Assembly (NCBI GenBank): GCA_000733355.1
Contig: JNVV01000041.1
Span: forward strand, 92,963 to 156,962
DNA length: 64,000 nt
Direction: 5' to 3'
From: Falciphora oryzae
Lineage: Eukaryota > Ascomycota > Sordariomycetes > Magnaporthales > Magnaporthaceae
The notes below the pieces were generated by a model. That model saw only the letters and a list, made by a program, of their open reading frames with translations. It did not search any database and was not told the DNA's origin. The translations under genes and the position numbers were made by a program. Every line of letters begins with the position of its first letter. The first letter of the stretch is position 1. Shown in pieces: positions 12,034-21,954 of the stretch.

Positions 12034-12244
12034 TAGCCGCGGGCAAGTGGAGCTTTTACCCAACACCGAGGAGAGCATCCGACTGCCGAACCGGACACCA
12101 GGCCGAAGAGCATCATAGACTGATCGCAAGAGAGCCCAAGGAACCGGCCTGTCCATCCCCGAGACTGCGTATACAGCAGCTGCGCAAGCATACCTAGACA
12201 GTATCATCAGCGGGCCATCGACTAGCCCGCACCAACAAGACGCA

Positions 12245-15200
12245 ATGTCGTCCCCAGCGAACCCCGGCGGTGGTAGCCGGGACCCGTCTCCGGCCACGGG
12301 AGGGGCAACCCCGGCAAGGAGGGAGAAGAAGAGAGTCGGATTCCACGATCGAGATAGGCCCCCGAGCATCGTGGTCGACAACGGCAATGTCCAGCAGCCC
12401 CTGATGACGACGCAGCCTGGCTCCGTCGGGGGTACCGACCCCTTCACCACGCCACGGCCGTCGCCACCGAGCGAGCAGCAACAGGCGCGCCAACAAGTCG
12501 GGGCACCGGATGCCTCGGAGCTGCGCCGCGCCCTCAGCCAGCTCCTGACCCAGCCCGACGGTACCACAGCGACGACGGTCGGCGGCCTCGGCGTTGCCAG
12601 TTCGCCGGCCACAGGCACCGGGGCGCGAACGCCACTACAGCCCCCGCGGCCCGCGCTTCGGCGCCACACCAGCTACGATGTGCCAGAGTTCCGACAGGCC
12701 GCAGACCTGGCCGAGCAGAACCTGAGCGAGCGGCAGCACAGGTCGGGTCTGGCCGCCCGTGAACGCGCCCACAACCTGGCCGCCCGCGTTGAGAACTACA
12801 CATCGCCACACGCCTCGCGTCGCGCCTCGTTCGACACTGACGATGAGGACCTCGAGGCTGGCGGTAGGGCCGCGAGCGGTGGCGTGGGACCTGACAAGGG
12901 ACAGACCTCGGGTCGGGAGCAAGAGCCTCGCCGGACCGGAAATGCGCGTGTGCGGGCACGTAAGGGTTCCCACCTCGCGGCCGAGAACCTGGTGCGCACG
13001 CACACCCGGCGCGCACAGAAGTTCAAGGGCACTGGAGGGCGGCCTGCTATCAGCAGCGGGAAGGGCAGCAACCAGCACGATGACTACTTCAGCTACCAAC
13101 CGCCGTCCGGCCTCCGATCTGGGGCGGCGACGCCGACGCATGAGCAGACGTACGGCGATGAATACGTGCCTCGTCCAGGCAGATACCACGGCGGTATTCT
13201 GGGCACCCTTCTCAAGCTGTACAACGAGAGCGGCGTCAACAGCGGTCGCTCGACGCCAGGAACCGCCACGCCAAACATCATGACGCCCAACGTCTCCCCT
13301 CCCGGGTCTGCTGCTCCCTCGACGCCCGCGTCTCCGCGGCCGTCTCGGCCCAGCAGCGGCATCTGGAGCAACATCTACAGCGGGCCGTCCTCGCCAGCGG
13401 ACCACAAGCGGCAGTCACAGTCGGCCTTGAGCGAGCTTATGAAGTCGACCTCGACGCTCATGGCCCCGGGATCCAGCACATTTTCAGAGAGCGTGGCTGA
13501 CAAGATCGGCAAGGACCCCGTGCAGCTGTCGCCCAAGAAGAGGCGGTCAGGCCTATTCGGCGGCTCGCCCAGGCCGCCCAAGCCACACAAACCATCCCAG
13601 GCCGACAAGCAGATCCGCATCACCAAGCACATTGCGCAGATTCTCTCGCGCCACAAGTACCTGGTGAAGCTGTGCCGGGCCCTCATGTCGTTCGGGGCGC
13701 CGACGCACCGGCTGGAGGAGTACATGACCATGTCGGCTCGCGTGCTCGAGATCGAGGGCCAGTTCCTGTATATGCCCGGCTGCATGCTCATCTCGTTCGA
13801 CGACAGCTCCACCCACACGACCGAGGTCAAGATTGTGCGCGTGCCCCAGGGACTCAACCTGGGCAAGCTGCGCGACGTCCACGCCGTCTACAAGGAGGTC
13901 ATCCACGACAAGATCAGCGTCGACGAGGCCACCGTCCGGCTGGACGAGATCCTCAAGAGGGGCCTCAAGTACAGCAACTGGGTGCGCGTGCCCGTCTACG
14001 GGCTCGCCTCGGCCAGCGTGGCTCCCTTTGCCTTCCAGGGCCGCTTCATCGACATGCCCATCGCCTTCGTCCTCGGCTGTCTTCTCGGCGTCATGCAGCT
14101 GATCATCGCTCCCTCCAACGACATGTACGCAAGCGTTTCTGAGATCAGCGCCGCCATCGTCATGTCCTTCCTCTCCCGCGCGTTTGGCTCGATCCGGTAC
14201 AACGGAGACAACCTCTTCTGCTTTTCCGCGCTGGCCCAGAGCTCCATCGCCCTCATCCTGCCCGGCTACATGGTCCTCTGCGCCGCCCTCGAGCTGCAGT
14301 CGCACAACATCGTTGCCGGTTCCGTCCGCATGGTCTACGCCATGATCTACACGCTGTTCCTGGGATACGGCATCACCATCGGCACTGCCCTCTACGGCAT
14401 GCTCGATCGGGAGGGCGCATCTTCGAAGCCCTTCTGCGAAGCCCCCCTGGACCGCAGGTGGAACCTCCTCTTCGTCCCCATCTTTACGCTCTGCCTCTGC
14501 GTCATCAACCAGGCCAAGTGGAGACAGACGCCCGTCATGCTCACCATCGCCTTTGCCGGATACTGCGTCAACTCGTACTCGGCCACCTTCTTCACCAACG
14601 CCTCCCAGGTCTCCAACATGCTGGGCGCCCTGACGGTGGGCATCCTGGCCAACCTCTACTCGCGTCTCGGCCGCCACGTCCGCAACGCCTGGCTCGACTT
14701 CCTCGACTGGTGGGACGCGCGCGTCCGGCCCCGGTTCTCTAGTGTCAGCCGCCGCCGCAACGAGCTCCGCGGCCGGAGCAGTACGCGGCCCAGTGCGGAC
14801 GAGTACAAGGTTCAGGGGCGCGCTGCCAGCGCCCACACGTCGGACGCCGACTCGCGGCCCCCTTCGCCTGGCGCTGCAAGCCACGAGAAGCAAGGCGACG
14901 ACGGCAGCAAGGAGGGCGGCGATGGAAAGTCCGAGGCGGCAGCACCCACCGCTCGCACCCGCAGCGTAGGGTACGGGCTTGCCGCGGCCGCCATGTTGCC
15001 TGGCATCTTCGTGCAGGTGCCGGGAGGCCTGGCGGCGGGCGGGTCGCTGCTGGCCGGCATCCAGACGGCGAACCAGATCACACGATCCAACATGACGGTC
15101 CTCATCAACGGCACCGAGGTCAACATCACCTCGCTGGCCGGCGCCGGGGCCGCTGCCACGAGCTCCGTGGGCCAGGGCATGAGCAACAACGCCTTCAGCG

Positions 15201-15310
15201 TCCTGTTCAACGTCATCCAGGTCGCCATCGGCCTCACCGTGGGCCTGTTCCTCAGCGCCCTCATCGTGTACCCGTTCGGCAAGAGGAGGAGCGGGCTCCT
15301 GAGCTTCTGA
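12245..15310 (+). CDS. ThrE/DUF1212 membrane protein (Prm10-like)
   Basis: A 1021-residue intronless gene for a fungal threonine/serine exporter-family protein related to yeast Prm10 (YJL108C). Residues 1 to about 450 are Ser/Pro/Thr-rich and probably disordered. The ThrE domain begins near residue 455 (ITKHIAQILSRHKYLVKLC) and contains GAPTHRLEEYM and FLYMPGCMLISFDDSS. It continues into successive hydrophobic helices from about residue 590 (LASASVAPFAFQG, AFVLGCLLGVMQLIIAP, ALAQSSIALILPGYMVL). A second hydrophobic block near 905-1015 (LPGIFVQVPGGLAAGGSLL, then IQVAIGLTVGLFLSALIVYP) completes the fold. In bacteria the family exports Thr/Ser; the fungal role is unproven, and Prm10 was named for pheromone regulation. 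Length is normal for filamentous fungi. No frame breaks. Confidence 0.93.
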   Translation: MSSPANPGGGSRDPSPATGGATPARREKKRVGFHDRDRPPSIVVDNGNVQQPLMTTQPGSVGGTDPFTTPRPSPPSEQQQARQQVGAPDASELRRALSQLLTQPDGTTATTVGGLGVASSPATGTGARTPLQPPRPALRRHTSYDVPEFRQAADLAEQNLSERQHRSGLAARERAHNLAARVENYTSPHASRRASFDTDDEDLEAGGRAASGGVGPDKGQTSGREQEPRRTGNARVRARKGSHLAAENLVRTHTRRAQKFKGTGGRPAISSGKGSNQHDDYFSYQPPSGLRSGAATPTHEQTYGDEYVPRPGRYHGGILGTLLKLYNESGVNSGRSTPGTATPNIMTPNVSPPGSAAPSTPASPRPSRPSSGIWSNIYSGPSSPADHKRQSQSALSELMKSTSTLMAPGSSTFSESVADKIGKDPVQLSPKKRRSGLFGGSPRPPKPHKPSQADKQIRITKHIAQILSRHKYLVKLCRALMSFGAPTHRLEEYMTMSARVLEIEGQFLYMPGCMLISFDDSSTHTTEVKIVRVPQGLNLGKLRDVHAVYKEVIHDKISVDEATVRLDEILKRGLKYSNWVRVPVYGLASASVAPFAFQGRFIDMPIAFVLGCLLGVMQLIIAPSNDMYASVSEISAAIVMSFLSRAFGSIRYNGDNLFCFSALAQSSIALILPGYMVLCAALELQSHNIVAGSVRMVYAMIYTLFLGYGITIGTALYGMLDREGASSKPFCEAPLDRRWNLLFVPIFTLCLCVINQAKWRQTPVMLTIAFAGYCVNSYSATFFTNASQVSNMLGALTVGILANLYSRLGRHVRNAWLDFLDWWDARVRPRFSSVSRRRNELRGRSSTRPSADEYKVQGRAASAHTSDADSRPPSPGAASHEKQGDDGSKEGGDGKSEAAAPTARTRSVGYGLAAAAMLPGIFVQVPGGLAAGGSLLAGIQTANQITRSNMTVLINGTEVNITSLAGAGAAATSSVGQGMSNNAFSVLFNVIQVAIGLTVGLFLSALIVYPFGKRRSGLLSF

Positions 15311-16760
15311 ACATGGCCAAGAGATGTCGGTCTTTGTTTGTCTCTTTTGTTATTTTCTCTTTTTTAAAAAACAGTGTCTTGTTTTTGCTACCTTGCTGAT
15401 TGCCCTTTCTTTCCTTATCTCCTTCCATTATCCTCCACCTCTTTTCGTTGATCATTGCTATGGAGTTATTTATGCATGCCGTTGCTCCAAGCGACGAGCA
15501 CCTTTAGTCCAGCACACCCCAACGACAGCATTTGCTTTGTACAGACCAGAAACGCCCAGCGATAGACAGACGATAGCGACAGGCCTGATGACGGCATGCC
15601 TCTGACATACACCTACCTAATAAGGGCATAGACCCATTTCCTCTCCTAAGCTTCTATCGATGGTGGAGCGGAACGCAGCCCGGATAATAGGAGAAAACGA
15701 ACGACATCGGATAACGAGGCGGTTATCTGATGACCAGGTCGGTATCGCAAGCATAAGCTGCCCCCAGTTAAGACTCGTGATCCAGTCTTGCATTGAAGCC
15801 CGCCCGGATGGAGGCGCCCACGCCATGGCCTCACCGTCCTGCCGTGGAACGTCCGATTTAACCGGCCCGGAAGCCACCTCGCTGCCTGCCATTTATCCCG
15901 TATATTAGGCTATAGAACCACTATTATAGTGTGCTACTCCCACCCGTAGATGTATGGCAAGCACGGAGCCCGGGAGGGCGGCATAATGTGTCAATATCCA
16001 CGCGATCTCGACAAGTCCCGAGCTCGTCAGTGCCTGTTCAAAGGCTGACTGGCGGAGGGCATGGAATCATGTGCTTTGATCCGAAACTGGAAAGCCGCAG
16101 GTATTCCTCAACTTTCGGATACAACAATGCGACAAGTGCGTCAGCGAGCTAATTACTTCCTGTTCCGCCTTCCGGCCCAATGCTCCGAGGTGGCAGCCCA
16201 AAGGTCGGGCTTGGCTCTATCAAGAGGCCGCTGCCACCTCTGCCTCCGCCAGACCTACACGATGTCACCCGCCTCTGCAATCTAAACAAGCCAAGGGTGT
16301 CTACCTACTTTCATCCCGTTCCTCCATCGTCCCGTCGACGAATGGTATCCCTCGATCCGCTGGCACGGGTTCTTTTCCCCACGGGGATATCTCCCGCCAT
16401 GCCACACCAGCACGACCCTTCACAAACCCCGGTCTCGATTAGGACGAGTGCCGAGGCCTGTATCGGCTTCTTGATTGGCCCAAGGGTGATTTATACAAAT
16501 GCCTCGTTAGATGTTGCCTCGCTAGATGTGGCATTCATTGTCGCCAGCAGCGCGGGGATATTGAGGCAGCTCTGCCGGTGGTGCGGTGACAGGCCTGAGA
16601 GCCAAAAACGGGCCGAGTCCACGTGGGCAGCTCCTATATAAACCCCATACCCCGAGTCTCTTCTGTTCTCCGACCTGCCTTGGTCCCGTTCCAACACCGC
16701 CGTGCTCGAAGCATCTTCTAGTCCGCCCCAAGCAGCTCCCAGAAACAAAGAAAACCCACC
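15311..16760. other. Intergenic region upstream of LPMO gene
   Basis: No gene. The first 200 bp are T-rich 3' sequence of the ThrE-like gene. Near 16378 a CCCCAC (reverse complement GTGGGG) fits the CreA/CRE1 SYGGRG consensus, and a TATATAAA lies at 16635-16642. Confidence 0.45.
16635..16642 (+). promoter_or_regulatory. TATA box of AA9 gene
   Basis: TATATAAA, 126 bp upstream of the ATG at 16761, followed by a pyrimidine-rich leader. Typical for a strongly inducible fungal secreted-enzyme gene. Confidence 0.6.
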
Positions 16761-17554
16761 ATGAGGCTCGACATCCTCGCCTCCCTGGTGGCCGCAGCGC
16801 CCCTGGCGGCCTGCCACGGCGCCGTGACCAGCTACGAGATCGGCGGGGTCAAGTACCCGGGCTACGAGGGCTTCTCGCCCAACTCGTCGCCCAAGACGAT
16901 CCAGCGGCAGTGGCCAAACTACGACCCGGTCATGAACCCGTCCGACGCCAAGATGCGGTGCAACGGCGGCACGCGCGCCGACCTGGTCGCGCCCGTCAAG
17001 GCCGGGACCAACATCACGGCCTTTTGGAAGCAGTGGACGCACGCGCAAGGGCCCGTCATGGTCTGGCTGTTCCGGTGCGAGGGCGCCCATAGCTCGTGCC
17101 GCGGCGACGGCAAGGGGTGGTTCAAGATCGACGAGATGGGCATGTGGGGAGGCAGGCTCAACTCGGAGAACTGGGGGACGGCCATCGTGCTCAAGACGGG
17201 GAAGTGGAGCTCCAGGATCCCGGCGAACCTGAAGTCGGGCAACTACCTCATCCGTCACGAGCTGCTGGCCCTGCACCAGACCAACACGCCCCAGTTCTAC
17301 CCGGAGTGCGCCCAGATCGAGGTCCAGGGCGACGGGTCCGCGCTGCCGCCCGACCCGTACAAGTTCTCCATCCCGACCTACGCGCCCATGAGCGACCCGG
17401 GAGTGCGGGTGAGTCTTGCGGGGCCCGGACCCATAGGAAGGAGACTTGCGTGCCTTTGCTGACGTTGGCCTGCTGTTTCTAGATCGATATTTACAGCTCC
17501 CAGGCCACGACGTACAGGATCCCTGGAGGGCCCGTCTGGGACGGCTTTCGATGA
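16761..17554 (+). CDS. AA9 lytic polysaccharide monooxygenase
   Basis: A 239-residue copper-dependent AA9 (formerly GH61) LPMO, which cleaves cellulose or related glucans oxidatively. Exons are 16761-17408 and 17483-17554; the intron has a GTGAGT donor, CTGAC branch and CTAG acceptor and is phase 0. The signal peptide (MRLDILASLVAAAPLAAC) ends just before H19, which becomes the N-terminal copper-brace His. H94 in THAQGPV is the second brace His. H166 (LIRHELLALH), Q178 and Y180 (QFYPEC) match the conserved second-sphere His and Gln and the axial Tyr. The protein is a single catalytic domain without a carbohydrate-binding module. The short second exon supplies the last strand (YSSQATTYRIPG). 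It sits alone, downstream of a CRE1-type site. Confidence 0.95.
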
Positions 17555-18649
17555 GCTGAGACAGTGAGCATGGCAGCAAGACAAGGCTGTTGGGGTGACG
17601 AAATGGGGCATGAGGCTGCCTGGAGTGAAGCATAGGTTACCTACCACACATGGGATTTGTATAGCATGCGATGGAGTTGTGACTGTTATGCGGTAATCAA
17701 GACATCAGAAAACCCAGGAACTCGTATATCGGGGCTGTGCAATGACGTCAAGTTTCGACTGGTAAGGCTCTCGCTCTTGGCGGTCCCCCGGACCTCCGAG
17801 CTGGCCATTGGATGCAGCCCAGGCCGTCGGGTCGCCCTGTCGGAATCGTCCGGGGCTCTTCCCCTAGGGCCGACGGGCCCAAAAAGGGGTGGGCATTGTA
17901 GCGCCGATCGCCATGAGCGCACGCGCAGAGGGCGGTGTATTTGTTGCGCCTCGTCTTGGCGGGTCGTTTCCGTGTGGGCGAGGACGCGCGAGAGGTGAGG
18001 ATAGTCGGCTGCAGGCTGCGTAGGCTGCCCATGACATCAATGCAAGGGATGGCACAGGCGGAAATCGACTTCTTGGAGTTTTTACACCGCTATCAGAGAA
18101 TGCCATGCAGGGCGCAGTATCCCTTCGGCCTTCATTCTTGTTGCGTTTGGTTATAAAACCAAGACGGCACTACTGCTCGAGGCCCTTTGAATATCACCGT
18201 TCATGAGTCGAGCCCTCACGGTCACTCAACAGATTGAGACAAACACGAACCGGACAGGGTCTGGCTGTGTTTTGATTCTCTTCACTGTCGGCACAGAGCC
18301 CGGCGCGGTGAAAACTCCCTCGTTCGATTCTTTACGCCTTGAGCGTTCGCGTGAATAGGCGGAGGCTGACAAGGAAGATCATTCACGGCGTCGGTGAAGG
18401 CTGGGAGTATATGGAATCAGCTCTTGACTTCCGAGTATAAAAACTCTGTGTGAACAGCTGAGGACTGTAACTCTTTGCTCAAGCTCCCTCTCTCACTCTC
18501 TCATCCATCATCTTTGTACAAGGCCATCAAAGCCGGCAGGAAATCAACCATAATCTTTTTCCCACTTCCCACACTGCTCTCAAGCCTGTCAGACTTTACC
18601 CTGCTGGCCGCCATAGCGACCCGCAGCTGTCAGTAATCGAACTGGAGCC
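17555..18649. other. Intergenic region
   Basis: No gene. Contains the long promoter and leader of the coiled-coil gene at 18650, with a TATAAAAA at 18436-18443 and a CT-rich leader at about 18485-18510. Confidence 0.45.
18436..18443 (+). promoter_or_regulatory. TATA box of coiled-coil gene
   Basis: TATAAAAA followed about 50 bp later by a CTCCCTCTCTCACTCTC tract. The ATG is 214 bp downstream, implying a leader of about 150 nt. Confidence 0.5.
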
Positions 18650-19054
18650 ATGCCCGACGACAACAGCAAAGACCAGGACAACAGAGAAGACCAGGGCGCC
18701 AACGAGGACGAGCGTGCCAAGATCCAGGGCATCCTGGACAACCTAAAGCAGCGCTACGAAGCCCTACGCGACGCCGCCAACCAGAGGGTGCACATGTACA
18801 ACGGGCAGCTGGAGAGGCTGACGGCGCTGGAAGCCGGGATCGCCGAGGAGAGACGCCAGTTTGAAGAAGAAGACCACACAGAGACCGAGCGGACGGACTT
18901 CGACAACAGGATGGACGCAAGGTCGAACCAGCTCAGGATCAACATTGACGAGACAAGGGCCCTCGCGGCACAGGGCTTCGCCGAGGTGGAAAAGGTCGAG
19001 AAGGAGCTGGAGGTGCTGATAGAGGAGCTCCGGTCCATCGCCCCAGAGGCATAG
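18650..19054 (+). CDS. Small coiled-coil hypothetical protein
   Basis: A 134-residue acidic protein with no intron. Residues 1-20 are polar (Asp/Asn/Gln-rich). From about residue 23 on, the sequence is almost continuous heptad-like helix (ILDNLKQRYEALRDAANQRV, then GQLERLTALEAGIAEERRQF, then VEKVEKELEVLIEEL), so it is probably a dimeric or trimeric coiled coil. No signal peptide, no membrane segment and no recognised domain. A TATA box and pyrimidine-rich leader precede it, which supports expression. It converges on the Mcp1-like gene. Function unknown. Confidence 0.6.
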   Translation: MPDDNSKDQDNREDQGANEDERAKIQGILDNLKQRYEALRDAANQRVHMYNGQLERLTALEAGIAEERRQFEEEDHTETERTDFDNRMDARSNQLRINIDETRALAAQGFAEVEKVEKELEVLIEELRSIAPEA

Positions 19055-19501
19055 ATATCGGGTATCGAGGTGGCAACAACATAACTAAGCAAGAGTGAGC
19101 CTTTGCTGGGCACGGTAATTTGGCAAGTTTGGCCGGCGGTTTCAGGGCGTAATGATATGGGAAATGTAGTAGGATGGGTTGCCGGGCGTTCTCAGACGTG
19201 AAGCAGTGGAAATAATAAACTTCAGATAATTAGAAGATAGCCTGAGCTTAATACTAACGAATTGTTCTTAGGGAAAGTGGCTAGGCCTTTGCAACAGAGC
19301 TCAGATCACGCCTAACCAAAAGGGATAAGCGGCGTTGGGTCTAGGAAACGAGTCGGGGCGGGCTCACTCTCGAGATCTGGGGGCAAGCGACTGAATGCCT
19401 TTTAATCGATACACGTGCTCATTTTCTACAGTTTACAGCATCGAGATGGGCGGGATGTACGCAAAGGAGAGGACGAGTCAATGAGGAACAAATGCATTTC
19501 G
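19055..19501. other. Convergent 3' intergenic region
   Basis: 447 bp between two converging genes. AT-richer than the surroundings, with AATAATAAAC near 19210. No gene. Confidence 0.4.
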
Positions 19502-20594
19502 TCATAGGTACAGCCTCTGGAACAGGCTATCGTACAGATCTCCAACCCAGCCAGGCGTCAGCCCACCCTTGGCGACGACGCCTAGGCCACCGGCGGCCCA
19601 TACGCAGCCGGTCAAGATGGCAGTCGTGTTGAGCAGCAGCCAGGTTCTCCTCCTGCGCTTGCGCACGCGGCCGTCGACGAGCTCCGAGTGGCTGGCGATG
19701 GTCCCGCTCCACGACGCGACCTGCCCGACGCCCAGCCAGCGGGCCCAGCCCCAGACGGTGTGGCCCGACGTGAGGGCCAGTAGGGCGGCGTAGGCGGCCC
19801 ACGACAGCGCCGGGTGGCGGGCGAAGCCGTGCGCCACGTACGCGAGCCCCACGTCGGCGCTGTCGCCCTCGGCCAGCAGCGGCAGGATGCGGTTGACGCC
19901 CGCGTGCGCCAGGACCGCGGCCGCGGCGCCGTAGCCCGCCAGGGCCGTGGTCGACACCGTGGGCCAGGGGCTGTAGCGGGGCGGTGAGTGCTGCTGCTGC
20001 TTGCCCGACGCGTGGTGCAGCGGCAGCAGCGCGGCCGGGGTGGCGCCGCCGTAGCGCTGGAGGTTCTGGGAGCGGCGGACGAGGCGGAGGACGAGGCCCG
20101 AGGCGACGTGGGCGACCAGCGGGATGGTGACGAGGAGGGGCTCAGACAGGCGGGTCTGGTAGATCTCGCGCGAGAGGAGGAGGTACGACTCGGAGGCGGG
20201 GACGGAGCGCGTGAAGAGCGGGACGAGCGAGGTTGTGGCCAGATGGACCGAGGCGAAGATGGTGAAGGTGTACGAGGACCAGCGCTGGATCCGCGTCACT
20301 GGCAGCGGGAAAAACAGGCCAGCATGTTAGCTGTCAGGATCGACCTGGGCTCGAGGGCGGGAGGGCCGTACAATACCATACTGGGCCATGGCCGGTGCCG
20401 CTCAGACCCAGCGAGGCGGCGGTGCTGCCTGTGCTGCCGCCCCTGGATCTTGTTGATGTTGAGCTGGCGTTGTCCTTCTCGGGCAGTTCGGGCAGGTCCT
20501 TCTCGGTGTCCATGGGCGACGGGTCGAGCTGCATCAGCGAGATGATGGTGTCCTGGGACGCTCTCCGGCGCAAGGACCTGGAGTACCTGTCCAT
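19502..20594 (-). CDS. Mcp1-like mitochondrial membrane protein (DUF1691)
   Basis: A 339-residue protein from exons 20594-20372 and 20298-19502. The intron has donor GTACGG, branch GCTAAC and acceptor GCCAG. The split codon gives Leu and restores the conserved GPVWY-LTRIQRWSSYTF, the hallmark at the start of the fungal Mcp1/DUF1691 fold. Residues 1-75 are a polar Ser/Thr-rich leader. Then come about five hydrophobic helices, including FTIFASVHLATTSLVPLF, LLVTIPLVAHVASGLVLRLV, YGAAAAVLAHAGVN, LSWAAYAALLALTSGHTVWG and LLLNTTAILTGCVWAAGGL. Yeast Mcp1 is a mitochondrial outer-membrane protein that suppresses ERMES defects and recruits Vps13, a lipid-transfer role inferred here by homology. It is divergent from the C2H2 gene at 21078. 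Confidence 0.85.
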
Positions 20595-21077
20595 GGCTGG
20601 CGTCTGTCTGTCTCTGTCTCTCCTCCTTCGCCTTGGGACAGGGCGTGTTGGTTCTTAGGTCTGGTCTCCCCGACCTCCACTGTCGTCGGTGGAGGGAGCA
20701 GAAGACAACTCCCCTCGAATTTGATCTCGAGGCCCGGAATTTGCTGTTGGGGTTGCCAATCCTGGGCGTCTGAATGGGTGCATAGTTTTGGTGGGATTTC
20801 GGAGGACAAGGGCCTTTGACAGGGGCCACAGACTGGGGAGCCCCAAAGAATTGACATCAATCACCCCCACGTGGTGGGTCTTAGTCAAGGAATCGAGCAA
20901 GTCGTTGCGAGCACGATTTGATCTTTGCGCAAATCAAGGTCCTCGCAGGACGCTGCATGAACCTCGATCAACGCCTGACACCAACCTCGACGGCGACCCG
21001 GACTCGTTTGACCTGCCACGGGAGATCGGCTAGCCGCCTTGAATTCTAGCATCTTTGAACTCATCTCCTAGATCAGC
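20595..21077. other. Shared divergent promoter region
   Basis: 483 bp between the Mcp1-like gene (minus) and the C2H2 gene (plus). No TATA box or reading frame of note. Confidence 0.45.
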
Positions 21078-21722
21078 ATGGCGCCGGTAAGTTTCGATCG
21101 CCCGCGTCCACCGCGCCTCCCAGCGACCCTGAACTGATGATTCCACCGCTCCCAGCGACACCAAACCCTCCCGCCGGCGCAGACGTCGTCGGCCCGCGAG
21201 GCCCTGCAGTCCTTCTACTGCCAGCTATGCTCCAAGGGCTACTCGCGCATGAACGACTACGAAGCCCACCTCTCGTCCTACGACCACGCCCACAAGCAGC
21301 GCCTCAAGGACATGAAAGCCATGGTCCGCGACCCCAACGCCGCCGCCCGCGCCCGCAAGGCCGAAGCCAAGGCCGACGGCGTCGTCAGCATCAAGATCGA
21401 GGCCGAGGGTGGCGGAGGAGGACCAGCGGGCACGGCGACTGGCGGAGGCTTCAAGAAGGGCGGGTTTAAGAAATCCGGCTTCAAGGCCGCCTTCGTGCCC
21501 GTTGAGCCGCCCGTACCTGAGCCAAATCGGGCCGAGACTGCGGAGGACGCTAATGCTTCTACCTTGAATGACCCATTGACCGCAAGGCCAACAGCTCTGG
21601 CGACGCCAGACACATCAGACAACACACTGTTGAAGAGACTGGGCGACCAGGACGAACAATCCGAAAGCGACACTGACGACGAGGGCTACGAGATGTACGA
21701 CCCGCGGTATCCGACCGAGTGA
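21078..21722 (+). CDS. C2H2 zinc-finger protein
   Basis: A 191-residue protein encoded by a nine-nucleotide first exon (21078-21086, MAP) and a second exon 21156-21722. The intron has donor GTAAGT, branch CTGAAC-like and acceptor CCCAG, phase 0. One U1-type C2H2 finger is seen near residues 24-46 (FYCQLCSKGYSRMNDYEAHL, then SSYDHAHKQRL), followed by a basic helix (KDMKAMVRDPNAAARARKAEAKAD). A Gly/Lys-rich segment repeats GGFKKGGFKKSGFK, and the C-terminus is acidic (ESDTDDEGYEMYDPRYPTE). Proteins of this layout are widespread in ascomycetes and resemble RNA-processing zinc fingers; no specific function is assigned. It converges on the Zn2Cys6 activator gene with 232 bp between stops. Confidence 0.8.
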
Positions 21723-21954
21723 CGGACCACCTGGCCTGTGAACTTGCAACCAACGCGCGACTGCACGACTTGGACATGGCTACAAAACACGATGAGCCGA
21801 CACCATTGCTTTATACGGGAAAATCGCCCCATTCGACGAATTCACGCCTGTCTGGCTACTCTTACAGCAAAGTACGGCAAACACAAACGCAGCATACGCC
21901 GGTGGGAATTAGAGCTGAGGAGAGAGCTAAAAACAGAACAAGCAAACAAAACAA

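Larger units (their letters stand above)
8217..12244. other. Gene-poor region upstream of ThrE gene
   Basis: No supportable gene over about 4 kb. It has T-runs near 8839, 10267 and 10731, a degenerate ATACAGGAA repeat at 8919-8972 and a G/C palindrome near 9015-9040. The last 300 bp form a C-rich leader for the ThrE-like gene, with a possible 17-residue upstream reading frame (11980-12033). Confidence 0.4.

Noticed and set aside
12653..14893. Long minus-strand and alternative-frame open readings inside the ThrE-like gene
   Set aside because: Shadows of GC-rich codon usage; Arg/Gly/Val/Asp-rich without motifs.
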